A stretch of DNA of 7,820 nucleotides from Chromatiales bacterium. GTDB lineage: Bacteria; Pseudomonadota; Gammaproteobacteria; UBA6429. Positions 1 through 5,569 of the stretch are shown here, piece by piece. The stretch is from NCBI GenBank assembly GCA_027076405.1, contig JALTJN010000056.1:1-7820 (forward strand). The letters run 5' to 3'. Under the pieces are notes generated by a model that saw only the letters and a program-made list of their open reading frames with translations, was not told the DNA's origin and ran no database searches. The translations under genes and the position numbers were made by a program. How positions within the stretch are numbered: the stretch's first letter is position 1; each line of letters begins with the position of its first letter.

Positions 1-156
1 AGTCTTTCATTATTGTGATCAAATTTGGGGTTATTATCTATTCTTAATTTAGGGTATTAAAATGATATTGCATGTCAGCTATTGGCACTTTTATACCTTT
101 CAGGTTTTCAGAATAAGTGCGTGATAATCGTCATTATGACAATTTTTTGAAAGTAA
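1..156 (+). repeat. Direct repeat R1, copy 1 (cer/psi-like multimer-resolution region)
   Basis: This stretch recurs at 4945-5100 in the same orientation, with 153 of 156 positions identical. The three differences are adjacent (128-130) and fall inside the central region of a dif-like core at 117-144. About 116 bp of conserved sequence lies on the XerC-like side of the core, as do the accessory sequences of ColE1 cer and pSC101 psi. I infer a plasmid dimer-resolution site with accessory DNA. The copy starts at the first base of the window, so its true left edge is unknown. The homology stops at 156, in the middle of a 7-bp inverted repeat (TTGAAAG, TAA, CTTTCAA; 147-163) present only in this copy. 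Confidence 0.85.
117..144 (+). other. Xer/dif-like recombination core, site 1
   Basis: The arms GTGCGTGATAA and TTATGACAATT flank the six bases TCGTCA. The inner ATAA-N6-TTAT matches the inner arms of E. coli dif and pSC101 psi, and the TGCG in the left arm also resembles dif and cer, though with one extra base. The outer right arm matches only partly (GACAATT against GTTAAAT). The second copy at 5061-5088 has identical arms and a different centre (CGCTCA), the expected pattern for XerCD sites of different lineage. XerC and XerD would come from the host chromosome. No experiment supports this; the call rests on core similarity and the localised variation. Confidence 0.6.
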
Positions 157-277
157 CTTTCAAGACAAAAACCTGTCATTTGCGCCAGATGCGCGCCTAA
201 CACTCTTTTTTACTCTAAATTCACAGTAACAATTTTAGGTTTTTGCGCTTGTAATACGTGGCGTCGCGGAAATATTT

Positions 278-1354
278 TTATGCCCTGCCTCGTTTTTTAT
301 ACCATGATTTACAAAATCCTAAGAATGCCGCATCGGCGTTTTTAGGTGGTGTTTTTAGTTTTGCAGCATATGCGCGCCATTCTCTTGCGAGGTGGTCGAT
401 GTCCCATGTTGGGGCTATGTCACGTGCTTTTTCTAACACATCAGCACTCAGGGGGATAATATACGCGCCTGTGATAGGGTTTTGCTTGCAAGGTTCGGTG
501 TATGACTCTAGAAAAGCGGCTTTAGGAGATACATGCAGCATATTGTGTTCGATCTGGAATGTATAATCTGGCATGTGGTTATGGTCTTTGTCTGCTTTAC
601 AGATGTTTTGTACCAGCCGTTTAAATTCCTTTGATGATGAGTTGGAACCTGTCTTTAATTGTAGCTTATCAAGCCCTATACGCCATTGTTTTTGTTGTCC
701 GCAGTGTTTGCGTGCTAATTCATACAAACGCCTCTCTAGAGGCTTCCTAAGCTGAAAGTATTGACGGTTGAGTGTAAGAACCTCTTGCCCTGCAATAGCA
801 TTAAATACCCAATCGGATAGTGTGACTTCTACATCGAGCATGCGTCCGTCACGTGTTTCTCTTACAATCCGCACTCGATCAATCAGGCTAAACATATCAA
901 TGGTTTCGGTGCCACCAGTTGTAATATTCGTTTCAATGGATGTAGTTTGTAAGCGTTCAAAGGCAGATTTTAGCTGTTCGTATCCACGACCGTCTGTGTT
1001 GCGATTAGTGGCTATCAATAAATCTCGCGCTTTTAACCTCAGTACTTTGCTGATGTTTTGTCCGTCATTTAATGCGCTCATGATTTGGGATATACAGTAG
1101 ATTAGTACGTCTCGATCATGGACAGTCGCCAGTCCTACAACATTCGGCTTAATCTCTATAAAATTTCCATCGGTCGTTTCGTATCGCCGTATTCTCCTAT
1201 CTGGTTTAGTAGATAGGCTGAATATCGGGTGCGCCATTGATGCCATGTCACCCTTGGGAGCTGCATCGAATATATCGCATACAAAAAAATCTCCTTGCCC
1301 ATGTCGCAAGGGGAGTAATGGTTTTCTATATGCTTTCGTGTTATCACCCACCAT
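278..1354 (-). CDS. repA: Plasmid replication initiator, RPA family
   Basis: The product (358 residues from this start) is a replication initiator protein A family member, which binds iterons and opens the plasmid origin. Recognisable stretches are the N-terminal LPLRHGQGDFFVCDIFDA followed by DMASMAHPIFSLST, and the core IEIKPNVVGLATVHDRDVLIYC; a basic winged-helix-like region around LRKPLERRLYELARKHCG follows. The frame can be opened to a GTG at 1381, giving 367 residues, but those extra codons are iteron sequence. I prefer ATG at 1354 because a promoter (TTGACT, 16 bp, TATGTT) puts transcription start almost on that ATG, and neither start has a Shine-Dalgarno sequence. The first codons after the ATG are themselves iteron A1. 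The gene reads away from its iterons toward R1. Family assignment is firm; the exact start is inferred. Confidence 0.92.
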   Translation of the reverse strand: MVGDNTKAYRKPLLPLRHGQGDFFVCDIFDAAPKGDMASMAHPIFSLSTKPDRRIRRYETTDGNFIEIKPNVVGLATVHDRDVLIYCISQIMSALNDGQNISKVLRLKARDLLIATNRNTDGRGYEQLKSAFERLQTTSIETNITTGGTETIDMFSLIDRVRIVRETRDGRMLDVEVTLSDWVFNAIAGQEVLTLNRQYFQLRKPLERRLYELARKHCGQQKQWRIGLDKLQLKTGSNSSSKEFKRLVQNICKADKDHNHMPDYTFQIEHNMLHVSPKAAFLESYTEPCKQNPITGAYIIPLSADVLEKARDIAPTWDIDHLAREWRAYAAKLKTPPKNADAAFLGFCKSWYKKRGRA

Positions 1355-1474
1355 GTAACTAACATACGTGTTATCACCCACTAGTCAAGCTACACGTGTT
1401 ATCACCCACCGTACGTGCTTTTACACACCACCGTACGTGCTTTTACACACCAACTTACGTGCTTTTACACACCA
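1337..1474. repeat. Iteron array, six copies in two subtypes (oriV)
   Basis: Three head-to-tail 22-bp units lie at 1409-1430, 1431-1452 and 1453-1474. The first two are identical and the third differs at two positions; the shared core is ACGTGCTTTTACACACCA. Toward repA come three diverged units with core CGTGTTATCACCCAC at 1337-1351, 1367-1381 and 1395-1409. The consensus for all six is ACGTGYTWTYACMCAC. The tight 22-bp set next to AT-rich DNA is the likely replication array. The three looser copies (30 and 28 bp apart) overlap the repA promoter and start and probably act as operators. Family practice supports both roles; neither is tested here. Confidence 0.9.
1361..1388 (-). promoter_or_regulatory. 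Predicted repA promoter with iteron in the spacer
   Basis: On the minus strand TTGACT (1388-1383) is followed after 16 bp by TATGTT (1366-1361). Iteron A2 (1367-1381) fills the spacer, and iterons A1 and A3 flank the promoter, so RepA bound there should block RNA polymerase. The expected start site, 6-8 nt past the -10, is at about 1353-1355, on the repA ATG, implying a leaderless transcript. The -10 matches the consensus at four of six positions, so strength is uncertain. Confidence 0.5.
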
Positions 1475-1581
1475 AAATAAAAAAAACGCCTCGTAAGCCA
1501 TTGATATAATGAAACGATTCAGGGCGATGATTCGTGTAACACAATACTAACACTATATAACACTAGAGAGGCTGTGGATAA
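1475..1581. other. AT-rich origin segment with DnaA box
   Basis: Next to the iterons is an A-rich run (1475-1487) and then AT-rich DNA including ACTATATAAC. A perfect DnaA box, TGTGGATAA (reverse of TTATCCACA), lies at 1573-1581. Iterons, AT-rich unwinding region and DnaA box in this order form a standard theta-type iteron origin. From 1582 to 1760 I see only non-coding, AT-rich spacer. Confidence 0.75.
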
Positions 1582-1760
1582 CAGCAACTTTCACTATGAA
1601 ATTAAGCAACTTTTGACGAGTATTTCCTTTCTGTGATAACCGAAAGATAGAGACATGGCTATTCAAGGGGTGAATATAGGCAGATTTAGGGCTATAAGGT
1701 TATTCAATGATATAATTGATAGATTTTAGAAATTGCTTACCAAGCCCTTTAAAGCACTCT

Positions 1761-1796
1761 TTGACAATGGGTGCTTTTTGGGTTCATAATAGAACC
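1761..1796 (+). promoter_or_regulatory. parDE promoter and operator
   Basis: TTGACA (1761-1766), an 18-bp spacer and CATAAT (1785-1790) form a strong-looking promoter. An inverted repeat, GGTTC-ATAATA-GAACC (1781-1796), covers the -10. Such a dyad is the usual site for ParD ribbon-helix-helix autorepression, strengthened by the ParD-ParE complex. The antitoxin ATG is at 1831 with GGAAGAGG (1815-1822) as ribosome binding site. Confidence 0.7.
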
Positions 1797-1830
1797 TAAT
1801 AACACCAGTGATGTTGGAAGAGGTATTATA

Positions 1831-2085
1831 ATGAAACAATCTGTAAATTTTACATCGCCTAATAACGAATGGCTTAATGCTAAAGTAGAAAGCGAAGAAT
1901 ATCCAAATAAAACGGATATTATAAATGATCTTATTCGCCGAGAGCGCGAACGAGAAGAAAAATTTCATACTCTCAAGGCTGCTATTGAAGAAGGTCTATC
2001 CAGTGGTATTAGTGATAGAACTGTTGAAGATATTAGAAATGACGTACTTAAACGGTTAAGAAAAAATGGACAAATACCAGCTTAG
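1831..2085 (+). CDS. parD: ParD-type antitoxin, ribbon-helix-helix
   Basis: This 84-residue protein is the antitoxin of a type II ParDE pair. Residues 1-38 fit a ribbon-helix-helix fold: a short N-terminal strand (KQSVNFT), a first helix (NEWLNAKVES), then the turn and second helix (YPNKTDIINDLIRREREREE). The charged C-terminal half (about 40-84) is the part that in ParD proteins wraps the toxin. The frame is open further upstream to 1771, but the ATG at 1831 is preferred because it has a good Shine-Dalgarno sequence, lies downstream of the promoter and starts the RHH strand. The gene overlaps parE by 20 bp, so translation is probably coupled. In cells losing the plasmid, ParD decay would free ParE. 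Confidence 0.88.
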   Translation: MKQSVNFTSPNNEWLNAKVESEEYPNKTDIINDLIRREREREEKFHTLKAAIEEGLSSGISDRTVEDIRNDVLKRLRKNGQIPA

Positions 2086-2356
2086 TAACACAGCAGAATT
2101 AGACGTAGATCATTTGTATGCTGATGGAATTTTAAAACATGGTTTGCGCCAAGCAGATCAATACTATGACGGCTTAATTGAGCAATTTCAGTTTTTGGCT
2201 GAAAATTCAAATATAGGATATAATTCAGGTGATCTTGCACCAAATTTACAGAGATTTCCTTATGGTCGTCATATTATCTTTTTCACGAATACAGATACAG
2301 GGATCTTGATTGTGAGAGTTCTTGGTAAAGAAATGGACTTTAAACGGCATTTATGA
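2066..2356 (+). CDS. parE: ParE-type toxin, RelE/ParE superfamily
   Basis: This 96-residue protein matches ParE in length and signature: an N-terminal YQLSNTAELDVDHLYADG strand and helix, a helix with QADQYYDGLIEQFQFLAEN, then LQRFPYGRHIIFFTNTDTGILIVRVLGKEMDFKRHL. The R-F-P-Y-G-x-H and I-V-R-V-L-x-x-x-M-D motifs are typical of ParE. ParE toxins usually poison DNA gyrase, but the target here is not shown by sequence. The gene begins inside parD. Its stop overlaps the stop of the convergent HTH gene: in TTATGA (2351-2356) the plus strand uses TGA and the minus strand TAA. It appears intact, so the pair is probably a working addiction module for module A. Confidence 0.9.
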   Translation: MDKYQLSNTAELDVDHLYADGILKHGLRQADQYYDGLIEQFQFLAENSNIGYNSGDLAPNLQRFPYGRHIIFFTNTDTGILIVRVLGKEMDFKRHL

Positions 2357-2758
2357 GCCAAACATCTTTTTGAAAAACCCTTTTTTATTTTCTGTTTTTT
2401 GATCTGTTAGGATCATTGTTAGTTTTCGTCGTTCGTTGGCTTCATTATCAAGCCGTTTTTTATAATCTTCTTTATCTGCCTTAAGATATTCAATATCTTT
2501 ATTTGCAGCATCAAGTTTGATCTGTAATTCCATGTTTTTAAAGTGTAAATCAGTGTTCGCTTTTGGTGTTCGCGATTGTTCATTTGTACCTGTTTGCTGT
2601 TCAGGCTTTGGAAACACTCTAAATAATTCAGCAGCATCAATTTTATACCCATTCGTATCTTTTGATAAAAACGAAATCTTCCCGTTATTAAGGTATTTAG
2701 ATATAGTTGCTTTGCTTTTACCTGTTTCTTTTGCTGCTTGTCCTAAGGTGAAATACAT
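2351..2758 (-). CDS. Plasmid HTH/coiled-coil DNA-binding protein (module A)
   Basis: The 135-residue product has an N-terminal helix-turn-helix (FTLGQAAKETGKSKATISKYLNNGK, residues 3-27), a short strand-rich segment ending in IDAAELFRVF (40-49), a polar linker (50-72), a charged coiled coil (about 73-122) and a basic, aromatic tail (KKGFFKKMFGS). This build is typical of small plasmid proteins variously annotated as replication DNA-binding, accessory or exclusion proteins; I cannot name the function. It shares its plan, including the tail, with the product at 6884-7360. The start ATG has a weak AGG upstream. The linker DNA carries GTTCG/GTTCA repeats, also found upstream of the start, which suggests self-binding. 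It lies between parDE (convergent) and oriT copy 1. Confidence 0.82.
   Translation of the reverse strand: MYFTLGQAAKETGKSKATISKYLNNGKISFLSKDTNGYKIDAAELFRVFPKPEQQTGTNEQSRTPKANTDLHFKNMELQIKLDAANKDIEYLKADKEDYKKRLDNEANERRKLTMILTDQKTENKKGFFKKMFGS
2555..2603. repeat. Intragenic GTTCG/GTTCA motif cluster (linker of module A HTH gene)
   Basis: GTTCG or GTTCA occurs at 2555, 2568, 2578 and 2599. The block at 2566-2578 (GTGTTCGCGATTG, 13 bp) is repeated exactly at 2782-2794, upstream of the gene. The cluster encodes the non-conserved linker between HTH and coiled coil. I infer binding sites for the gene's own product placed inside the coding sequence. Confidence 0.55.
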
Positions 2759-2770
2759 TGGTGTTTACCT

Positions 2771-2832
2771 GTTCATATGTTGTGTTCGCGATTGGTAACG
2801 TTGAGCGTTCGTGAACAGTTTACAGGGTGAAC
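2771..2832. promoter_or_regulatory. Upstream operator cluster of the module A HTH gene
   Basis: Half-sites GTTCA (2771), GTTCG (2784), a facing pair GTTCG/GTGAAC (2807-2816, the dyad GTTC-GT-GAAC) and GTGAAC (2827-2832) lie just upstream of the start at 2758. The arms CTGTTCA (2769) and TGAACAG (2812-2818) also face each other. No clear -35/-10 pair stands out. Probably an autoregulatory operator or a centromere-like site. Confidence 0.55.
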
Positions 2833-3041
2833 GATATTTTTTACACTGCATATTTTACTTAATCCACAGAAAACACAAAACTAGGTTTAATGAATGATGA
2901 AGGGGCTAGATGATGTTATTTATGCTCTTACAGTGTCTCTCTAGGTGAATGGAATACCACAGACCAGTAATAGGCGACAGTAACTGGACGCTTATCTATA
3001 AAATTCTATATTTAGTTTTAATGCCATCCCGAAAAGAATAT
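2833..3041. other. Non-coding stretch between HTH gene and oriT
   Basis: I see no convincing gene, promoter or repeat here. TTAATCCACA (2859-2868) resembles a DnaA box but is interrupted by an extra base. The last part (about 3024-3041) has weak similarity, starting CATCCCG, to the DNA before oriT copy 2, so the ancestral homology around oriT may once have been longer. Confidence 0.4.
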
Positions 3042-3179
3042 TGAAGGGCGCACTTATACAAACTATCGTTTGTGTGCTTTTTTGCCCAAGGGCAAAGTGT
3101 AAGAATGTTCCGCCATTCTTAAAAATCTTTACGGTAAACGCGAGGGCGTTCAATCCCCTTTAACACAAAAAGAAATAAG
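3042..3179 (-). repeat. oriT: oriT, MOBQ (RSF1010/R1162) type, copy 1 (repeat R2)
   Basis: On the minus strand ACAAAC-GATA-GTTTGT (3073-3058) is followed by ATAAGTGCGCCCTT. An inverted repeat followed by TAAGTGCGCCCT is the hallmark of RSF1010/R1162-type oriT. By analogy the nick lies between G and C at about 3049/3048 on the minus strand, so the HTH gene would be the first gene to enter a recipient. The rest holds three more hairpins: TTTGCCC-AA-GGGCAAA (3081-3096), TAAGAATG with CATTCTTA (3100-3121) and AACGC with GCGTT (3137-3150). The segment recurs at 7683-7820 with one difference in 138 bp (3091 G against 7732 A). No relaxase gene is in the window, so mobilisation would need one in trans. 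Confidence 0.8.
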
Positions 3180-3351
3180 TGCGTTAAATATATTTCTACA
3201 TAAACGGTTATCACTTTTTGCATTTTCAAGATTTTCTACAAAGTGCCAATATCTACAAATATAGAAAATGCTTTCTTAAATATGCGGCAGCGCTATTATG
3301 GTGTAAAAACCGAGCTAAAGTAGCTTAATAGCCAAATTACAGGATAAGATA
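3180..3351 (+). promoter_or_regulatory. Upstream region of the 513-residue gene, with TTTCTACA-like repeats
   Basis: TTTCTACA occurs at 3193-3200 and 3233-3240, with a related ATCTACA at 3251-3257. These AT-rich repeats may be regulator sites. I could not identify a convincing promoter; TATTAT near 3292 is a possible -10. AGGA at 3341-3344, 7 nt before the ATG at 3352, is a good ribosome binding site. Confidence 0.35.
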
Positions 3352-4893
3352 ATGAATAAAACCGTCAGAACATTAAAACACATTAGAGGCCCTGTCGGTC
3401 AACTTATTAAGTGGCTGTTTATCGGCTTTAATCTCTTGATGTTGTTCTGGCTGTTTAGTTATTGGACTGACATTGCGCCCATGATAGATAGCGGTTCTAG
3501 TGCGGAGCAAGCTGGTGCTGCTATTGGCTCGACTATTGGTACAGGTCTTATCCTGATGGTTTGGGGGATTGGTGCTGTTGTTCTCGGTATACCAGTTCTT
3601 CTGACAAAGGGTAAGCTCGTTGAAATAGAGAAAACGGTAGCCTCATCGGCAAAACCCACGCAAGCATCACAGGACACTGCAAGCATTTCGGAAGCCGCCA
3701 TACAAAAACAAGCGGCTATGCAGCCAGAAGATAACGATGACTGGCGGTCAAAGTTAAAATCTGCATCTAAGCTTACACTGCAAGCCATAGGTTTTATCCT
3801 CTTCTTTATGACAGGCTTGGCAATTGTCGTCAGCAATCTCATCGTTGGCTTAGGTATCATGGCTGCTGGAGCATTGTTGTTGCCGACGGTGCAGAAAAAA
3901 TTAGAGAACACTCCTTTAAAAACGTCTAATTCTATAGGCGTTGCGATGCTATCCATTGTTGTGATTGTGATCTTTCTAGGTTCATTGAACAGCCCATCTG
4001 GCAAGATGGATAACCTACAAAAGAAAGCTGAACAGGCGCAGGTCAAGCAGCAGGATTTACGTGAAAAAGCTGAAACAACCTTCGCAAAAAATACCGATCA
4101 GGGTTTACAAGAAATTTCTACATACGCGGAAAGTAAGAATTGGTGGATGGTAAAGACAAAAACCGAGTTGTTACTTGGAACGGACAATGCGGAGATTAAG
4201 AGATTGTACGATGAGGCTGTAGCGGCGTTGGCTAAGGAAAAAGAGGATAAGCAGAAACAGGCAGAGGAGCGCCTTATAAGTGAATTCAAGGAAAAACGAA
4301 CCGCCCTTATAACCGACTTGAAAAACGAACTCGCCAATGGAAATTATGGATATGCAAAACGTATCGGCATCGAATATATCGTGGTGGCAGATAATGAGTT
4401 TAAAAAACTCCATGATACTGCCGTTGAAAAACAAACAGCCGAAGCGGCAGCGGCACCATGGTCATATTCCCACAGGGCTGATCCCATGAGCAAAGGGATA
4501 ACCCATACCGCTAGTCTTTCTAGCTCTAACACGGTGAAATTCGATTTTCCTTATGGGGGTGCGCAGAACGGCAGGCTGATCCTGAGGACAGACCCAAAAT
4601 ATGGGAAAGATATTATCTTCAAAATAGAAAAAGGACAAATTCTTTGTCCCTCCTATGATAAATGCACGGTACGGGTGCGTTTTGATGACGAAAACGCGAC
4701 TTCATATACTGCGGTAGGCGCGGCAGATAACAGTACCGAGACCATTTTCATTAGTAATTATAGCCGATTTGTAGGAAAAATGATGAAAGCCAAGCGGGTT
4801 CGTATTTCCATGAATATTTACCAAGAAGGATCACCCGTTTTTGATTTTGACGTAAGCGGATTTAACGTAGTAAAATATAAACCCAAAATATAA
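3352..4893 (+). CDS. Multi-pass membrane protein with coiled coil and C-terminal beta-rich domain
   Basis: The 513-residue product has hydrophobic helices at about 19-37, 60-84, 141-179 (long enough for two) and 195-212. A charged helical, coiled-coil-prone section (about 218-360) is followed by a C-terminal domain (about 368-506) with WSYSHRADPMSKG, FDFPYGGAQNG, ILCPSYDKC, RVRFDD, the phrase SRFVGKMMKAKRVRI and YQEGSPVFDFDVSGF. I recognise that last domain as one found in many bacterial proteins without a defined role; its two cysteines (432 and 438) could pair if exported. The N-terminal two-helix unit resembles small phage or plasmid membrane proteins. Possible roles are envelope modification, entry exclusion or cargo unrelated to plasmid upkeep; none is shown. 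The gene stands alone between R2 and R1', and a hairpin terminator begins at its stop codon. Confidence 0.85.
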   Translation: MNKTVRTLKHIRGPVGQLIKWLFIGFNLLMLFWLFSYWTDIAPMIDSGSSAEQAGAAIGSTIGTGLILMVWGIGAVVLGIPVLLTKGKLVEIEKTVASSAKPTQASQDTASISEAAIQKQAAMQPEDNDDWRSKLKSASKLTLQAIGFILFFMTGLAIVVSNLIVGLGIMAAGALLLPTVQKKLENTPLKTSNSIGVAMLSIVVIVIFLGSLNSPSGKMDNLQKKAEQAQVKQQDLREKAETTFAKNTDQGLQEISTYAESKNWWMVKTKTELLLGTDNAEIKRLYDEAVAALAKEKEDKQKQAEERLISEFKEKRTALITDLKNELANGNYGYAKRIGIEYIVVADNEFKKLHDTAVEKQTAEAAAAPWSYSHRADPMSKGITHTASLSSSNTVKFDFPYGGAQNGRLILRTDPKYGKDIIFKIEKGQILCPSYDKCTVRVRFDDENATSYTAVGAADNSTETIFISNYSRFVGKMMKAKRVRISMNIYQEGSPVFDFDVSGFNVVKYKPKI

Positions 4894-4922
4894 GGCTTGT
4901 TAGGTCGCTAAGGTGCCTTTTA
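4892..4922 (+). terminator. Terminator of the 513-residue gene
   Basis: Outer arms AAGGC (4892-4896) and GCCTT (4915-4919) and inner arms TTAG and CTAA (4900-4911) fold into a hairpin with a small internal mismatch, followed by TTTTA. It begins in the stop codon. Confidence 0.55.
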
Positions 4923-4944
4923 AAATTATGCTTTTACCTACGCT

Positions 4945-5100
4945 AGTCTTTCATTATTGTGATCAAATTTGGGGTTATTATCTATTCTTAATTTAGGGTA
5001 TTAAAATGATATTGCATGTCAGCTATTGGCACTTTTATACCTTTCAGGTTTTCAGAATAAGTGCGTGATAACGCTCATTATGACAATTTTTTGAAAGTAA
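4945..5100 (+). repeat. Direct repeat R1', copy 2 (cer/psi-like region)
   Basis: This matches 1-156 except for 5072-5074. Here the left edge is visible: the preceding ACCTACGCT belongs to the spacer after the 513-residue gene. The right edge falls at 5100, after which the sequence (TATTTAAG) departs from copy 1. The conserved 116 bp before the core may bind accessory proteins, as ArgR and PepA do at cer; I see no clear ArgR box. Confidence 0.87.
5061..5088 (+). other. Xer/dif-like recombination core, site 2
   Basis: It has the same two 11-bp arms as site 1, with centre CGCTCA in place of TCGTCA. Both sites point the same way, so recombination on a circular molecule would be excisive. The differing centre may hinder reversal, which could explain a stable cointegrate. 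Confidence 0.6.
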
Positions 5101-5127
5101 TATTTAAGATTAAAATCATAAAAATAA

Positions 5128-5139
5128 CCCGCTTGCGGG
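5128..5139 (-). terminator. Small hairpin with T-rich tail, minus strand
   Basis: Read on the minus strand, CCCGCAAGCGGG is followed by TTATTTTTA, a compact rho-independent terminator. It lies 15 bp past the stop of the small minus-strand ORF at 5154-5336, or it could insulate R1' from leftward transcription out of module B. Confidence 0.45.
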
Positions 5140-5153
5140 ACAACCTTCCACAT

Positions 5154-5336
5154 TTATTCCAAATCACTAGTATTCATTTTTCGTTTTAGGCCAACGAATA
5201 CTGGGCGTATTGAAAAATTATAAGGTATTTTAAAGGCGGTTTTGCTGTTCATAAGTGCAGTTACCCACCGTCCCTGTGGTTGATTCAGTGGATAGAATCG
5301 CGCGAAGATGTAATGTGATTCTTTGTGCGTTTGCAC
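5154..5336 (-). CDS. Possible small ORF, 60 residues, unknown
   Basis: The predicted product is basic, with phrases ARFYPLNQPQGRWV and FSIRPVFVGLKRK. I do not recognise it, and it has no clear membrane segment or domain. In favour: codon use looks plausible and a minus-strand terminator-like hairpin lies 15 bp beyond the stop. Against: the only start giving this length is a GTG inside a 12-bp perfect inverted repeat, with no Shine-Dalgarno sequence; the first internal ATG would leave 32 residues. It could be a real small gene, the decayed 3' part of a longer one, or chance in a region dominated by structured regulatory DNA. Confidence 0.22.
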   Translation of the reverse strand: MQTHKESHYIFARFYPLNQPQGRWVTALMNSKTAFKIPYNFSIRPVFVGLKRKMNTSDLE

Positions 5337-5348
5337 AAAGAATCTTTT
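5317..5348 (+). terminator. Perfect 12-bp inverted repeat with TTTT tail
   Basis: The arms GATTCTTTGTGC (5317-5328) and GCACAAAGAATC (5333-5344) flank the loop GTTT, with TTTT directly after. On the plus strand this has the form of a strong rho-independent terminator, yet no plus-strand gene lies upstream back to R1'. It may end a small RNA arising in or after R1', or serve as a protein-binding palindrome or single-strand initiation site. Confidence 0.55.
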
Positions 5349-5392
5349 ACGACTTTAATTTAACAAGGAATTTATAACCCAGACATAAGAAA

Positions 5393-5408
5393 ACCCGCCG
5401 AAGCGGGT
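5393..5408 (-). terminator. Terminator-like hairpin with TTCG loop, minus strand
   Basis: On the minus strand ACCCGC-TTCG-GCGGGT is followed by TTTCTT: a stable tetraloop hairpin with a T-rich tail. No minus-strand gene ends here. It could terminate an antisense RNA transcribed across the leader of the gene at 5570. On the plus strand the tail is only CTTATT. Confidence 0.5.
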
Positions 5409-5569
5409 CTTATTAACCTTAGAACAATTCGATTTAATCGATGCCCTGAATCTATTGCAAGATCAGCATCGCCCAAAATCGGAAGCGATGCAAGAATAAT
5501 TTTCATTCTTGTAACAGGTTTTTGTGACTTTTTTTCAAGGCAGGTTTCTTCATCAGGAGAACCCAAAAA
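5409..5569 (+). promoter_or_regulatory. Structured leader of the winged-helix gene
   Basis: Two hairpins are visible: GCATCGC (5466-5472) with GCGATGC (5485-5491), and CAAGAAT (5491-5497) with ATTCTTG (5505-5511). They share base 5491, so the full stems could compete. AGGAGA (5555-5560) is the ribosome binding site, 9 nt before the ATG. No iterons occur here. A structured leader facing a possible antisense transcript resembles RNA-based copy-number control, but I found no clear antisense promoter; this is a hypothesis. Confidence 0.4.

Noticed and set aside
258..1100. Plus-strand open frames at 258-566, 573-755 and 768-1100
   Set aside because: They lie opposite the well-supported repA and show no recognisable domain or ribosome binding site; they are antisense shadows.
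1337..1474. Short tandem repeats considered as a CRISPR array
   Set aside because: Units abut with no unique spacers and lie beside a replication initiator gene, so they are iterons.
2859..2868. Possible DnaA box TTAATCCACA
   Set aside because: It has an extra base relative to the consensus and no origin features beside it.
3042..3179. R2 considered as a rolling-circle double-strand origin
   Set aside because: No rolling-circle Rep gene is present, and the inverted repeat followed by TAAGTGCGCCCT specifically matches MOBQ oriT.
3459..4532. Minus-strand open frames opposite the 513-residue gene
   Set aside because: The plus strand has a long frame with clear membrane helices, ribosome binding site and terminator; the reverse frames have no supporting signals.
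1..5100. R1 pair considered as IS or MITE ends flanking a composite transposon
   Set aside because: There is no transposase, no terminal inverted repeats and no target duplication; the dif-like core and variation confined to its centre fit a Xer site better.
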